From the NCBI RefSeq assembly GCF_018863395.1, contig NZ_JAHKRR010000001.1:186001-250000 (forward strand): a DNA stretch of 64,000 nt, given 5' to 3'. The DNA is from Sinomicrobium weinanense (GTDB taxonomy: Bacteria; Bacteroidota; Bacteroidia; Flavobacteriales; Flavobacteriaceae). Below the pieces are notes generated by a model. The model did not search any database. It was not told the origin of the DNA and saw only the letters and a program-made list of their open reading frames with translations. A program made the translations under genes and the position numbers. This document shows, in pieces, positions 41,724 through 49,908 of this stretch (position 1 is the first letter of the stretch; every line of letters starts with the position of its first letter).

Positions 41724-41816
41724 CCGGACGTTGACCTTTCCCGGCCAGGCTATATATTATCACCGGCTCACTAACAAATGATTCCATTTATTTCCGATAT
41801 CGGAAATATATAATGG

Positions 41817-43094
41817 TCAATACCGGTCGCGGATATGCCGGAACAAGGTTTCCATCTGTTGGCGGACCTCTCCCGTGGGATGCATATAGTGATTGTTCAT
41901 GTAGCTGAATACCAGTATTTTTCCGGACTTTGTTAAAATATATCCGCTGAGATTGTGGTTGTTGCTCAGTGTTCCCGATTTGGCATAGAGATACGGAATA
42001 TCGTTTTCACTTTTATAGGAGTTCTTTAATGTTCCGGATTGCCCTCCGGCCGGGAAAAGTGTGAACAATCTTTCGCGGGGCAGTTCCCGGTATAACCTGT
42101 TCAATATATATACCATGGATTCCGGTGTAAAAAGGTTGTACCGGGAGAGGCCCGAACCGTCTACCCACCGGGGTTTTTGCGGGATGTCGGGGAGCAGGCT
42201 GTCCAAAGCCCTGTCTATGGCGTTCCGGGCATTCAGGCTGTCCGAAACGGCCTGTGCAGACATCAATAAGAGCTGTTCGGCCAGGAAATTGTCGCTTACA
42301 TGCATCATTCTCCGGTACACGCTGTCCGAGGGAATGCTGTATAAGGTTTTTTTGTAGACGGGTAGTGGGGTATGGGTTAAGGAAATATCCTTTTTCAGGG
42401 TATCCGATAATAATTCCCGTACCCTTTCAGGACTGGTCACAAAGGGGATCTCCAGGGTGTCTTTCAGGTTTTCCGGGAGGTAAAAGGTGTTCTCCGTAAG
42501 TGACCGGGGGCGGTGTTGTTTATCCTTTTTCCGGATATTGTTTCGGAAAGATTCGGGGACGATCTTTGTTTTCCCCCCGTCCCTGTAAGCGGTCAGTACA
42601 TTACCGTAAACGGGAAAAGCATTTCTTTCGGGAGAATAGTAATAGGCATAGTCGCCCCAGGACCAGCCGGGGCCGAACTTGTCGTCATAAAAGTTGTCAG
42701 TATACAGCGCAATGGGTTCTTCCCTGTTTGCGAGAAAATCCAGGGCGGCCTTTTCACCGAAATAGGGATGGAGAAAAACAGGGTTTCCCGTACCTTCTAT
42801 ATATAAGGTGTCCCCGTCAGTGTTATAATGCAGGGCGGGAATGGAATCGGGGAGCAGATGCAGGGCCGTGTAAAGCGTAAATATCTTGGTGTTGGACGCA
42901 GGTGTAAAATATTTGCCGCCCTGGTAATTATACAGGGTTTTCCCCGATTGCGGATCGTAGAGGGTAAACCCCACAAACTGCCGCTCAAAGAATGCAGTAT
43001 CGAAATACTTTTTTATACGGACACTTTTGGTGGAGCCACATCCGGAGATCAGCAGCGCCGGGAGAATGAGATACCGAAGGATATTTTTGTACAT
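41817..43094 (-). CDS. D-alanyl-D-alanine carboxypeptidase, PBP4 (S13) family
   Basis: Cell-wall hydrolase that removes the terminal D-Ala from peptidoglycan peptides or cuts cross-links. The 425-residue product is a lipoprotein (LLISGCGS). Penicillin-binding motifs are Ser67-x-x-Lys70 (PASNTKIF), SDN (HVSDNFLAEQ) and KSG (YAKSGTLSNN) in the normal order. Length is a little below E. coli DacB because the inserted domain is shorter. The start at 43094 (MYKNILRYL) puts the signal at the N-terminus; an in-frame ATG at 43118 would add eight residues. It is convergent with the response regulator. Confidence 0.92.
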   Translation of the reverse strand: MYKNILRYLILPALLISGCGSTKSVRIKKYFDTAFFERQFVGFTLYDPQSGKTLYNYQGGKYFTPASNTKIFTLYTALHLLPDSIPALHYNTDGDTLYIEGTGNPVFLHPYFGEKAALDFLANREEPIALYTDNFYDDKFGPGWSWGDYAYYYSPERNAFPVYGNVLTAYRDGGKTKIVPESFRNNIRKKDKQHRPRSLTENTFYLPENLKDTLEIPFVTSPERVRELLSDTLKKDISLTHTPLPVYKKTLYSIPSDSVYRRMMHVSDNFLAEQLLLMSAQAVSDSLNARNAIDRALDSLLPDIPQKPRWVDGSGLSRYNLFTPESMVYILNRLYRELPRERLFTLFPAGGQSGTLKNSYKSENDIPYLYAKSGTLSNNHNLSGYILTKSGKILVFSYMNNHYMHPTGEVRQQMETLFRHIRDRY

Positions 43095-43323
43095 GGTTGA
43101 GGTGATTATACGGGTCAATATGGAATATAAGTTGAGATATTCCCCGGTAAGTTATACAATTTTTTTGTTTTGTACGTGTTTGTACCGGGAACATATGTTA
43201 TAGTGATATAGTCTTTGTCGGGGATAAATAATGATGTCTGATACGTTATAACCTAAGGTGTACAGGAAGGGAATGAAACGTTAAAGACTTGATAATTGGA
43301 AGGAAAGAACCCGGGCGAAATCC

Positions 43324-43331
43324 TATATTTG
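43324..43331 (+). promoter_or_regulatory. -7 promoter box of the thioredoxin-like gene
   Basis: TATATTTG, a full match to TAnnTTTG, 46 bases upstream of the ATG at 43378. Confidence 0.45.
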
Positions 43332-43377
43332 TGTGTTGGTACGGATTTTGTGCCGGCATATACACTGAAAAGCAGGT

Positions 43378-44499
43378 ATGAAAAAAAAGACATTGTATTT
43401 CCTTTCGTACTTCTTTCTCTGTCTGGGAACTTATGCATACGGACAGGTGAAGGTAAGTGAATTTGTCCAGGCTTCCCGGCTTTCGGAACCCGGGGACGAT
43501 AAACTGGTGTTTGTAGATTTCTGGGCGACCTGGTGCAAGCCCTGTATCCATGTGAGCAAATATGTGGAAACTCTTCAGAAACAGTTTCCGGACGATTTTT
43601 ATGCCGTTTCACTCACTAAGGAATCCAGGGATGTGGTACATCGTTTTTTGCCAAAACACCCGTCCGGGCTGGCCATTGCTATCGACCAGGATGGGGAGAC
43701 TTTTCTCCGGCACGGTATTACCACTTTGCCTTATGGCGTACTGTACAATACAAAAGGGGAAAAGGTATGGCAGGGCCACCCGGCCGACCTTACGGAAAAG
43801 AAACTGAGGGGCCTGATAAGACGAAACCAGGGCAAGAAGAGGAAAGGCTTTAATAATATTGTTCACCTCACAGGGGAAGGGCAGACTGAAAGGGTATCCC
43901 TGGTAGAATACCGTCCTGTAAAACCGATAGAGGTTAAGCTGACCGGGACCGGGGAAAAGCTGCTGTATGAAAAAGGGGAGTACACCCGTTTTGCGGGAAA
44001 ACTGGAAGAACTGGTCACCCTTCTCGGAAATGTCTCTGCCATACAGGTGGACATTCCGGAAGAGAAGAACAGTTTTGTAGAACTGTATGCCCTGACCGAT
44101 ATATGGAAAAACCATCCGCAGCAGGTGTTAAAGGAGGTTTATGCCAAATCGGGGGTATCTGAACATGTCATAAACAAGGAAGGAGAAGTATACAGGCTTA
44201 CGGTGAAAGACCCTTCAAAGCTCTGGGATGACAAACAACTGGACTGGGGGCGGGATTCCCCTAAATTCCTGGTAGACGATATGCAGATACAGGCCGATAA
44301 CGTAAGTTTCGGGGAGTTCCTGACCCGGCTGGGCAGCCTGCTCGAAGCCCCGGTGGTGAGTACCTACCACGACGACACCCCACGCGACTGGAAACTGCAG
44401 TACCGCTTTTACGAATTGATGGAAAGCCAGCTATATGATACCTATGGGATAGAGATCGTCAGGGATACGGCGGTTTTTCCGATAACTGTGCTTCGATAG
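43378..44499 (+). CDS. secreted thioredoxin-like protein with extra C-terminal domain
   Basis: A 373-residue product with a signal peptide ending TYAYGQ. The thioredoxin domain (about 30-155) has the redox pair in WCKPC (Cys53, Cys56) and the cis-Pro in TTLPYGV. The next 215 residues are not thioredoxin. Their last part (FLVDDMQIQADNVSFGEFLTRLG to YGIEIVRD) loosely recalls the DUF3738/secretin-TonB-short region found after TlpA-like domains. It probably acts as a periplasmic thiol-disulfide oxidoreductase with an extra binding module. Its own promoter is at 43324. Confidence 0.8.
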   Translation: MKKKTLYFLSYFFLCLGTYAYGQVKVSEFVQASRLSEPGDDKLVFVDFWATWCKPCIHVSKYVETLQKQFPDDFYAVSLTKESRDVVHRFLPKHPSGLAIAIDQDGETFLRHGITTLPYGVLYNTKGEKVWQGHPADLTEKKLRGLIRRNQGKKRKGFNNIVHLTGEGQTERVSLVEYRPVKPIEVKLTGTGEKLLYEKGEYTRFAGKLEELVTLLGNVSAIQVDIPEEKNSFVELYALTDIWKNHPQQVLKEVYAKSGVSEHVINKEGEVYRLTVKDPSKLWDDKQLDWGRDSPKFLVDDMQIQADNVSFGEFLTRLGSLLEAPVVSTYHDDTPRDWKLQYRFYELMESQLYDTYGIEIVRDTAVFPITVLR

Positions 44500-44595
44500 A
44501 TGGAGAGAGGCGAGTGTTCGGGTGTATGGGTTTTTGTTAGCAACCTTTGTCAACCTCTCCGTACCTTTTTCTCCTGTCACTCAAACCTGAACAAT

Positions 44596-44628
44596 AAAAA
44601 AACCGCCTTGCAAATAAGACGGTTTTTT
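44596..44628. terminator. bidirectional terminator
   Basis: A-rich AAAAAACCGCC pairs with GACGGTTTTTT with one mismatch across a ten-base loop, with A-run and T-run on the two sides. It lies between the convergent stops of the thioredoxin-like gene (44499) and the OmpA gene (44649). Confidence 0.8.
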
Positions 44629-44648
44629 TGGTATGTATACTATTTTTC

Positions 44649-45749
44649 TTAGTTACCTAATATTCTGAATTCCGTTCTACGGTTTCTCTGATGTTCTGCT
44701 TCTGAACATTCCACGCCGTTGGAACAACGGTTTACAAGGCGGGTCTCACCATATCCTTTGGCGAGAAGCCTGCTCCTGGAAATTCCTTTGGATACCAGGT
44801 AATTTACTACGGATTCTGCCCTTTGCTGGGAAAGTGCCATGTTGTAATCGTCATTACCCCTGGAGTCGGTGTGTGACATCAACTCGATGCTCACGTTCTT
44901 TTCCCGGAGAATGGGCAACAATCTTTCGTCTATGATTGTCTTGGAATCGGGAGTAAGCCTTGCACTGTTGTATTCATAGAAGATAGGCAGAATGGTAGGG
45001 TTGAGTAATTCACAGTCAATTTCTTCCCATGTGGTAATACCGCCTTTTTTCTTCAGCACGGTTTTGGTTACAGTCTCATATTCGGCAGGAACGCTTACTT
45101 CCTTTGTAGAGGCAGGAGTTTCTATGACCTGTTTGGTTATCGTAGCATATTCTGCGGGGATCTCCACTTCGTCCATCCTTGCGGGTTCTTTGATAACCTG
45201 TTTGGTATAGGTGGCATTCTCTTCACCTACCGGAACGCTGGTGGTGCCGGCGTCCGTTACCAGTGTGGTTATGGCTACGTCCTGGTTTTGGGCGGGGTAT
45301 TCCACAAAACAGGCCGTAATACAATCTTCCTTGTTGGATGAGGGACAGTCTTCCAGGGTCTGGTATTCCCATCCGGAAGTTTTTGGATATACTTCAAAAG
45401 TCCTGGTATCATCTCCGAAAGAAGCAGGAACCACCTCCAGATCTGTTCTTCCTTCTTTCTCTATATAAGGAACTTCAACAGTTTCATATACTGCTGGAAC
45501 GTAAACCAGCTTTTTGCTGGCCTCCTTGACCAGGACACGCTCTTCTACCGTTTTGTATGTAGCCGGAACGACTTCGAGTTTGGTGTAGGCAGGATGTACC
45601 TCTACGGTTTCTTCGACCTCTTCAAACACGTCTTTGGTAATACACTTTACATAGCATTTACCTGGGTCCGGGTTGTCTGGAAGGCCTTGTGCTGCGGCGC
45701 CGAACGTCGCTGCAAAAAAACCGGAAAGCAGGAGTAAATTTCTTCTCAT
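44649..45749 (-). CDS. OmpA family protein with VPAxY repeats
   Basis: A 366-residue exported protein (signal ends AAAQG). The C-terminal 110 residues form an OmpA-like peptidoglycan-binding domain (FEYNSARLTPDSKTIIDERLLPIL, MSHTDSRGNDDYNMALSQQRAESV, GYGETRLVNRC). The region before it (about 45-240) contains repeated units built on VPAxYxTV with spacing of about 20-25 residues (VVPATYKTVEERVL, YVPAVYETVEVPYI, EIPAEYATITKQVI, SVPAEYETVTKTVL). It is not a barrel, so it is probably a periplasmic or surface stalk joined to peptidoglycan. CYVKC and a cluster of Cys could form disulfides. Confidence 0.88.
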   Translation of the reverse strand: MRRNLLLLSGFFAATFGAAAQGLPDNPDPGKCYVKCITKDVFEEVEETVEVHPAYTKLEVVPATYKTVEERVLVKEASKKLVYVPAVYETVEVPYIEKEGRTDLEVVPASFGDDTRTFEVYPKTSGWEYQTLEDCPSSNKEDCITACFVEYPAQNQDVAITTLVTDAGTTSVPVGEENATYTKQVIKEPARMDEVEIPAEYATITKQVIETPASTKEVSVPAEYETVTKTVLKKKGGITTWEEIDCELLNPTILPIFYEYNSARLTPDSKTIIDERLLPILREKNVSIELMSHTDSRGNDDYNMALSQQRAESVVNYLVSKGISRSRLLAKGYGETRLVNRCSNGVECSEAEHQRNRRTEFRILGN

Positions 45750-45798
45750 GTTGAATCGTTTTTGAGATTTGTTAAGACTATTTAATATTCACCTTTAT

Positions 45799-45806
45799 CA
45801 AAGGTA
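45799..45806 (-). promoter_or_regulatory. -7 promoter box of the OmpA gene
   Basis: TACCTTTG on the minus strand, a full match, 49 bases upstream of the start codon at 45749. The rest of the 343-base gap up to 46092 is AT-rich, with a GTTGCCG tract at 46006-46044 and nothing coding. Confidence 0.45.
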
Positions 45807-46005
45807 CTTGTTAAAATTAACATAATTTTTTGAGTATGGCAAATCCCGAATTGTATCGATTATGTGTATATTTTTATAGATAAAATGCGCAATCAAGCCC
45901 GTTTCATCGAATTCTAAAGGGCTGAGACCAGATTTTATACGTGTTAAATACTAAAAATTAACCAGAAAATAATGAAAAAATAATGTAGAAAAAATAGGAT
46001 AGAGG

Positions 46006-46044
46006 GGTCGGTTGCCGGTTGTCAATTGCCGGTTGGCCGTTGGA
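46006..46044. repeat. GGTTGCC heptad tract
   Basis: Five seven-base units (GGTTGCC, GGTTGTC, AATTGCC, GGTTGGC, CGTTGG) in register, just beyond the stop of the SBF-like gene. Confidence 0.6.
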
Positions 46045-46092
46045 TTGATCTGATTATTGATGATCTTTTTGACTTTTCAGCTAATTCGATCT

Positions 46093-47103
46093 TTACACAT
46101 CGTGGGTTTGGTCGGGGCTATCTTTCTGCTGGTCCTGTATCAGGGTTTCCCGCGAAAACCGCGAAGCTATGATACTGACCAGGAGTATTTGCAGTCCGTG
46201 ATAGAGCATCAGAGGCAGGAGTACGATCCCGGCGATGCTTAGTTTGGAGAATAACACCTTAGACATTACCGTACCATGCACAAGGGATTTCTTAGATCCG
46301 CAAAAGAAGGCAGTGATACGGTCTTCCCGGTTAAAACGGAGCCATTTCGAGAACAGGTAGATGATGCCGAATGCAACAAAGAAAAGGAACAGGGAGATAA
46401 GTATGAGCAGGGCGATGTCTCCCCATTGTATCTGCCGGAATATTCCCGAATAAAATGATCCTGCAAAACTCTTGTATACGATAAGAAGTATAATGGCCTT
46501 GTCAAAAAGACTGAGTTGCCGGCTGTACCTGTTAGCTGCCTTTCCGCCAAGGGGTTGCAGCAGGATTCCGAGCACTACGGGAATAATGACCTCAAAAGCC
46601 AGTTGCATGTAAATATGTGTAAAATCGAGATCAGCCGTGCCTTTTTCGAGAAAAGGAGTTATCCATAGCGGAGTAACCAGGATACCGATCATGCCCGAAA
46701 GGCTGGCGTTGAATATAGCAGCGGGAATATTACCTCCGGCCATGGATACCATAACCACGGAAGAGGATACGGTAGAGGGAAGGGATGCGAGAAAAAATAC
46801 GGCAAGCCACAGGGTATGTTGTTCTGCACTTTGCATAAACGGATAAAATGGCAATACGAGAAGCGGAAATAATACAAAAGTGGAGAGTTGTACTACTAAA
46901 TGCAGTTTCCAGTTGTTCAGCCCTTTTTTTAGTTTGTCCGGACTCAGTTTCAGCCCGTAGAAAAAAAAGATAAGGGATATGCCTATACTGCTGATGGTCT
47001 TTATGGGAAACCAGCTCTCTCCGATACCCGGTTCGGGGAAAAAGTAGGCTGTGATAACACAGAGAATAAGGGCCAGGACAAAGGGGTCTGTTCTAAAACG
47101 CAT
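46093..47103 (-). CDS. bile acid:sodium symporter-like protein (SLC10A7 type)
   Basis: A 336-residue inner-membrane protein with about ten helices. It resembles the SBF-like family that includes SLC10A7 (GLKLSPDKLKKGLNNWKLHLVVQ near residue 50, the small-residue segment SLPSTVSSSVVMVSMAGGNIPAAIFNASLSG near 105 and FFCGSKKSLVHGTVMSKV near 270). Substrate is unknown. The start at 47103 is chosen because a -7 box lies at 47127-47134. The longer frame from 47202 translates the ACTCC repeat. It is divergent from the CaCA antiporter. Confidence 0.88.
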   Translation of the reverse strand: MRFRTDPFVLALILCVITAYFFPEPGIGESWFPIKTISSIGISLIFFFYGLKLSPDKLKKGLNNWKLHLVVQLSTFVLFPLLVLPFYPFMQSAEQHTLWLAVFFLASLPSTVSSSVVMVSMAGGNIPAAIFNASLSGMIGILVTPLWITPFLEKGTADLDFTHIYMQLAFEVIIPVVLGILLQPLGGKAANRYSRQLSLFDKAIILLIVYKSFAGSFYSGIFRQIQWGDIALLILISLFLFFVAFGIIYLFSKWLRFNREDRITAFFCGSKKSLVHGTVMSKVLFSKLSIAGIVLLPLMLYHGLQILLVSIIASRFSRETLIQDQQKDSPDQTHDV

Positions 47104-47126
47104 AGGTATCTTGTTGAAAAACGACA

Positions 47127-47134
47127 CAAAGGTA
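47127..47134 (-). promoter_or_regulatory. -7 promoter box of the SBF-like gene
   Basis: TACCTTTG on the minus strand, a full match, 23 bases from the chosen start at 47103. It supports that start over the longer reading frame. Confidence 0.5.
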
Positions 47135-47171
47135 TAGAAAGTCTCGGAGTCTCGGAGTTTTTCAGGTATAG

Positions 47172-47232
47172 TCTTTATATACTCCCAACTCCCGAACTCC
47201 AAGACTCCAGGACTCCAAAACTCCAGGACTTT
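47172..47232. repeat. period-8 ACTCCAGG/ACTCCAAA tract
   Basis: Six to seven tandem units with small changes lie between the divergent SBF-like and CaCA genes. They belong to the same family as 2943, 5872 and 63541. Confidence 0.65.
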
Positions 47233-47260
47233 GCCTGTTTTAAAGCTGTCGTAAAAATCC

Positions 47261-47268
47261 TATCTTCG
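47261..47268 (+). promoter_or_regulatory. near -7 box of the CaCA gene
   Basis: TATCTTCG differs from TAnnTTTG at one base and lies 20 bases before the ATG at 47289. Confidence 0.3.
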
Positions 47269-47288
47269 CAGGATTAAGAAAAATACGT

Positions 47289-48227
47289 ATGAACTTATTG
47301 TTTATTATTATTGGGTTGGTACTGCTGGTGGCCGGGGGCGACTGGCTGCTTCGTTCTGCTGTGGGATTGTCATTGCGCCTGAACATTCCTCGTATGGTCA
47401 TAGGAATGACCGTAGTGTCCTTTGCTACTTCTGCTCCCGAACTTATAGTTAGTGTTAAATCTGCCCTGGATGGTTTTCCCGATATTGCCCTGGGCAATGT
47501 GGTAGGGTCCAATATAGCCAACCTGGGGCTGGTACTCGGAATTACGGTTACGCTGTCTGCCATCACGGTGAAACGCGGCTTTTACAAGGTGGACTGGCCC
47601 ATTATGATGCTGGCATCAGCGGTGTTGTATGCTTTTATTGTTCCCGACGGCATATTACAGCGTTGGGAAGGAGGCGTGCTTTTTGCCATGCTGGTGTTGT
47701 TTATCCTTTTTATGTTTCGCAACAAGAAAGAAGAGGAGGAACCCGATGAGTTGGCAGAAATAGCCGAAAAAATGCCTGGCTATGGACGGATCTTTATCTT
47801 CCTGCTTATAGGAGGAGTAGCGCTCTGGGGAGGTTCGGAATTGCTGATACGCGGTGCCGTTGGTATGGCAAAGCATTACGGGGTGAGCGAAAGGGTTATT
47901 GCGGTGACCGTAGTATCCGTAGGTACCAGTATTCCTGAACTGGCTGCATCGATCATGGCTGTGATCCGGAAGGAAAAAGCCATTTCCCTGGGAAACCTTA
48001 TCGGTTCGAATATCTTCAATATCCTGGCAGTACTGGGAATTACAGCTATGATCACCCCGATACAGGCAAAAGATGAAAGACTGATAAACAGTGACCTTTA
48101 CTGGATGCTGGGTATAGCCCTTCTGATACTGCCCCTGGTATTGATGCCCAAAAAAATGCAGTTGGGCAGGGTAGCAGGTATACTGCTTTTGGTTTCGTAT
48201 ACTGTTTTTGTTTACCTGACTTTGTAA
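47289..48227 (+). CDS. calcium/sodium antiporter (CaCA family)
   Basis: A 312-residue inner-membrane exchanger of the YrbG type. It has the two inverted alpha-repeats that form the ion site: SFATSAPELIVSVKSAL followed by GNVVGSNIANLGLVLG (about 40-85), and SVGTSIPELAASIMAVI with GNLIGSNIFNILAVLG (about 215-260). Ten helices are expected. It exports Ca2+ or similar ions against Na+ or H+. The gene has a good terminator (48327-48364) after it. Confidence 0.93.
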   Translation: MNLLFIIIGLVLLVAGGDWLLRSAVGLSLRLNIPRMVIGMTVVSFATSAPELIVSVKSALDGFPDIALGNVVGSNIANLGLVLGITVTLSAITVKRGFYKVDWPIMMLASAVLYAFIVPDGILQRWEGGVLFAMLVLFILFMFRNKKEEEEPDELAEIAEKMPGYGRIFIFLLIGGVALWGGSELLIRGAVGMAKHYGVSERVIAVTVVSVGTSIPELAASIMAVIRKEKAISLGNLIGSNIFNILAVLGITAMITPIQAKDERLINSDLYWMLGIALLILPLVLMPKKMQLGRVAGILLLVSYTVFVYLTL

Positions 48228-48326
48228 GTAAAGAGAAAAAGAAGGAGGGGAGCTGCCTTAATAAACAACGGAATAATTAAGCCAATTGTCGATCATTCGG
48301 ATAATGGATTGTCCGTCATCAAGTAA

Positions 48327-48364
48327 AAAAACGCCGGTAGTAAAGTAAAAGTACCGGCGTTTTT
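48327..48364. terminator. strong bidirectional terminator
   Basis: A perfect 13-bp stem (AAAAACGCCGGTA / TACCGGCGTTTTT) around a 12-base loop. T-runs are present in both directions. It lies between convergent ends of the CaCA gene and GSII. Confidence 0.9.
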
Positions 48365-48406
48365 AATTATACACAAAAAACAGAATGGTTCGCCATTGCG
48401 CTGTAT

Positions 48407-49447
48407 TTAAACGGCAACAGCGGCATTAATTTCAACTGATTTTACCGTTTTAACGATCCTGGCCGCTATTTTATACGGGTCACCGTTAGATGAGGGCCTG
48501 CGGTCTTCCAGCCATCCTTTCCAGCCGCGTTCTACGGTTGCGATAGGAATGCGTATAGAAGCACCGCGATCGGATACACCATAGCTGAAATCGGTGATAG
48601 AAGCCGTTTCGTGTTTTCCGGTAAGCCGCTGATCGTTGTAGGCACCGTAAACATCAATATGCTCTTTTACTACGGGGCGGAAAGCTTCGCAGATACTTTC
48701 GTAAACAGCTTTGTCGCCACAGGTTCTCAAAATGTCGTTAGAGAAGTTGGCGTGCATACCACTTCCGTTCCAGTCGAGATCTCCGAGGGGTTTGGGATGC
48801 CAGTTTACCGAAATACCGTATTTTTCACAAATTCTTTCGAGGAAATATCGGGCTACCCAGATCTGGTCACCGGCTTCGGCGGCACCCTTGGCAAATATCT
48901 GGAACTCCCACTGTCCGGCAGCAACTTCGCCATTGATGCCTTCTACATTCAACCCCGCTTCCAGGCATACGTCCAGATGTTCTTCGACGATCTCCCTTCC
49001 GAATGCATTGTTGGCCCCTACTGAACAGTAATACTGCCCCTGGGGTGCGGGATAACCGTTAGCAGGAAAACCAAGGGGTTTATTCGTTTCCGGGTTCCAC
49101 AGAAAGTACTCCTGCTCAAAACCAAACCAGAAATCATTGTCGTCGTCATCAATGGTAGCCCTTCCGTTAGATACATGAGGAGTGCTGTCTGCATTCAATA
49201 CCTCACACATCACCAGATAGGCATTTTTTCGTTGCGGATCAGGGCAGATAAATACGGGCTTAAGCAGGCAGTCCGAAGAATTTCCTTCAGCCTGTTGTGT
49301 TGAAGAACCGTCAAAAGACCATATTTCACAATCTTCCAGTTTCCCGGAAAAGTTACTTACGATTTTCGTTTTGCTCCTCAAGCTCTGCGTCGGTACATAA
49401 CCATCTAACCAAATGTACTCCAGTTTAGCTCTACTCATATTTTTCAT
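48407..49447 (-). CDS. glutamine synthetase type II (eukaryote-like)
   Basis: Makes glutamine from glutamate, ammonia and ATP. The 346-residue length and motifs are those of GSII, the type best known in eukaryotes: EYIWLDGYV, the beta-grasp WSFDGSSTQQAEGNSSD, FWFGFEQEYFLWNP, and PLGDLDWNGSGMHANFSN in the ammonium/glutamate region. Arg-rich RGASIRIPIATV near 300 holds the ATP site. It is divergent from the type III enzyme across 461 bases. ATG codons stand at 49447 and 49438. No -7 box was found on its side of the gap. Confidence 0.95.
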   Translation of the reverse strand: MKNMSRAKLEYIWLDGYVPTQSLRSKTKIVSNFSGKLEDCEIWSFDGSSTQQAEGNSSDCLLKPVFICPDPQRKNAYLVMCEVLNADSTPHVSNGRATIDDDDNDFWFGFEQEYFLWNPETNKPLGFPANGYPAPQGQYYCSVGANNAFGREIVEEHLDVCLEAGLNVEGINGEVAAGQWEFQIFAKGAAEAGDQIWVARYFLERICEKYGISVNWHPKPLGDLDWNGSGMHANFSNDILRTCGDKAVYESICEAFRPVVKEHIDVYGAYNDQRLTGKHETASITDFSYGVSDRGASIRIPIATVERGWKGWLEDRRPSSNGDPYKIAARIVKTVKSVEINAAVAV

Positions 49448-49564
49448 AATTTAAATTGAACACTACTATATATGTCGGTATAATTGGTGTAAAATTAATA
49501 TTTTTTTTAACACCATATAAATTCAAGGGTGTGTAATTGTATTTTAACTATTATTTTTGTGTAT

Positions 49565-49594
49565 ACCCTATTTTGAGAAGGGGGTTGTTGAAAA
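49565..49594. promoter_or_regulatory. CCCT...GGGGGT motif, copy 1, between GSII and GSIII
   Basis: ACCCT, nine A/T-rich bases, AGGGGGT, then TGTTGAAAA. A closely similar copy stands at 49715-49745. ACCC and GGGT ends can pair. It lies 118 bases upstream of the GSII start. A regulatory role in nitrogen control is an inference from position and duplication. Confidence 0.4.
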
Positions 49595-49714
49595 TTAATT
49601 ATTTTAAACCTCTGTTTTTTATTTATGCCTAAAAAATCCTTTCCTGTATAATTCCAGTTAAACCGGTAATAGAGCGAGGGGTGAAATTTAACGGATTGAT
49701 ATTTTTTTGTTCAA

Positions 49715-49745
49715 ACCCTGTTTTTAAGTGGGGGTGTTGAAAAAA
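49715..49745. promoter_or_regulatory. CCCT...GGGGGT motif, copy 2, upstream of GSIII promoter
   Basis: ACCCTG, TTTTTAAGT, GGGGGT, GTTGAAAAA. Same layout as copy 1. It lies about 30 bases upstream of the GSIII -7 box, where an activator might bind. Confidence 0.4.
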
Positions 49746-49773
49746 AGGTTGTTTTTTTGTTAAGGTATTTTTA

Positions 49774-49781
49774 TATATTTG
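49774..49781 (+). promoter_or_regulatory. -7 promoter box of GSIII
   Basis: TATATTTG, a full match. TTG at 49749 is a possible -33 element with 22 bases between. The expected transcript has a leader of about 120 bases that includes the repeats at 49785-49854. The rest of the 461-base gap back to 49448 holds the two CCCT motifs and is otherwise AT-rich with nothing coding. Confidence 0.55.
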
Positions 49782-49784
49782 GTC

Positions 49785-49854
49785 CTTCAGCTTTGCTCAG
49801 GGACCGGGTAAAACTTTGCCCTTCGGCTTCGCTCAGGGACTGAGTAAGACTTTG
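49785..49854. repeat. tandem CTTCGGCTTCGCTCAGGGAC repeat
   Basis: Two 34-base copies, 49785-49818 and 49821-49854, differ at a few positions. A related string is at about 63559-63580. They fall in the likely GSIII leader and are followed by AACTTTG heptads at 49851-49869. Confidence 0.7.
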
Positions 49855-49908
49855 AACTTTGAACTTGAAACCACATAAACCACAAGCAATAAAAACCACA
49901 AACACAAT

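Noticed and set aside
47104-47202. Upstream extension of the SBF-like gene
   Set aside because: It translates the ACTCC repeat and runs through a consensus -7 box at 47127-47134. The start at 47103 fits the family better.
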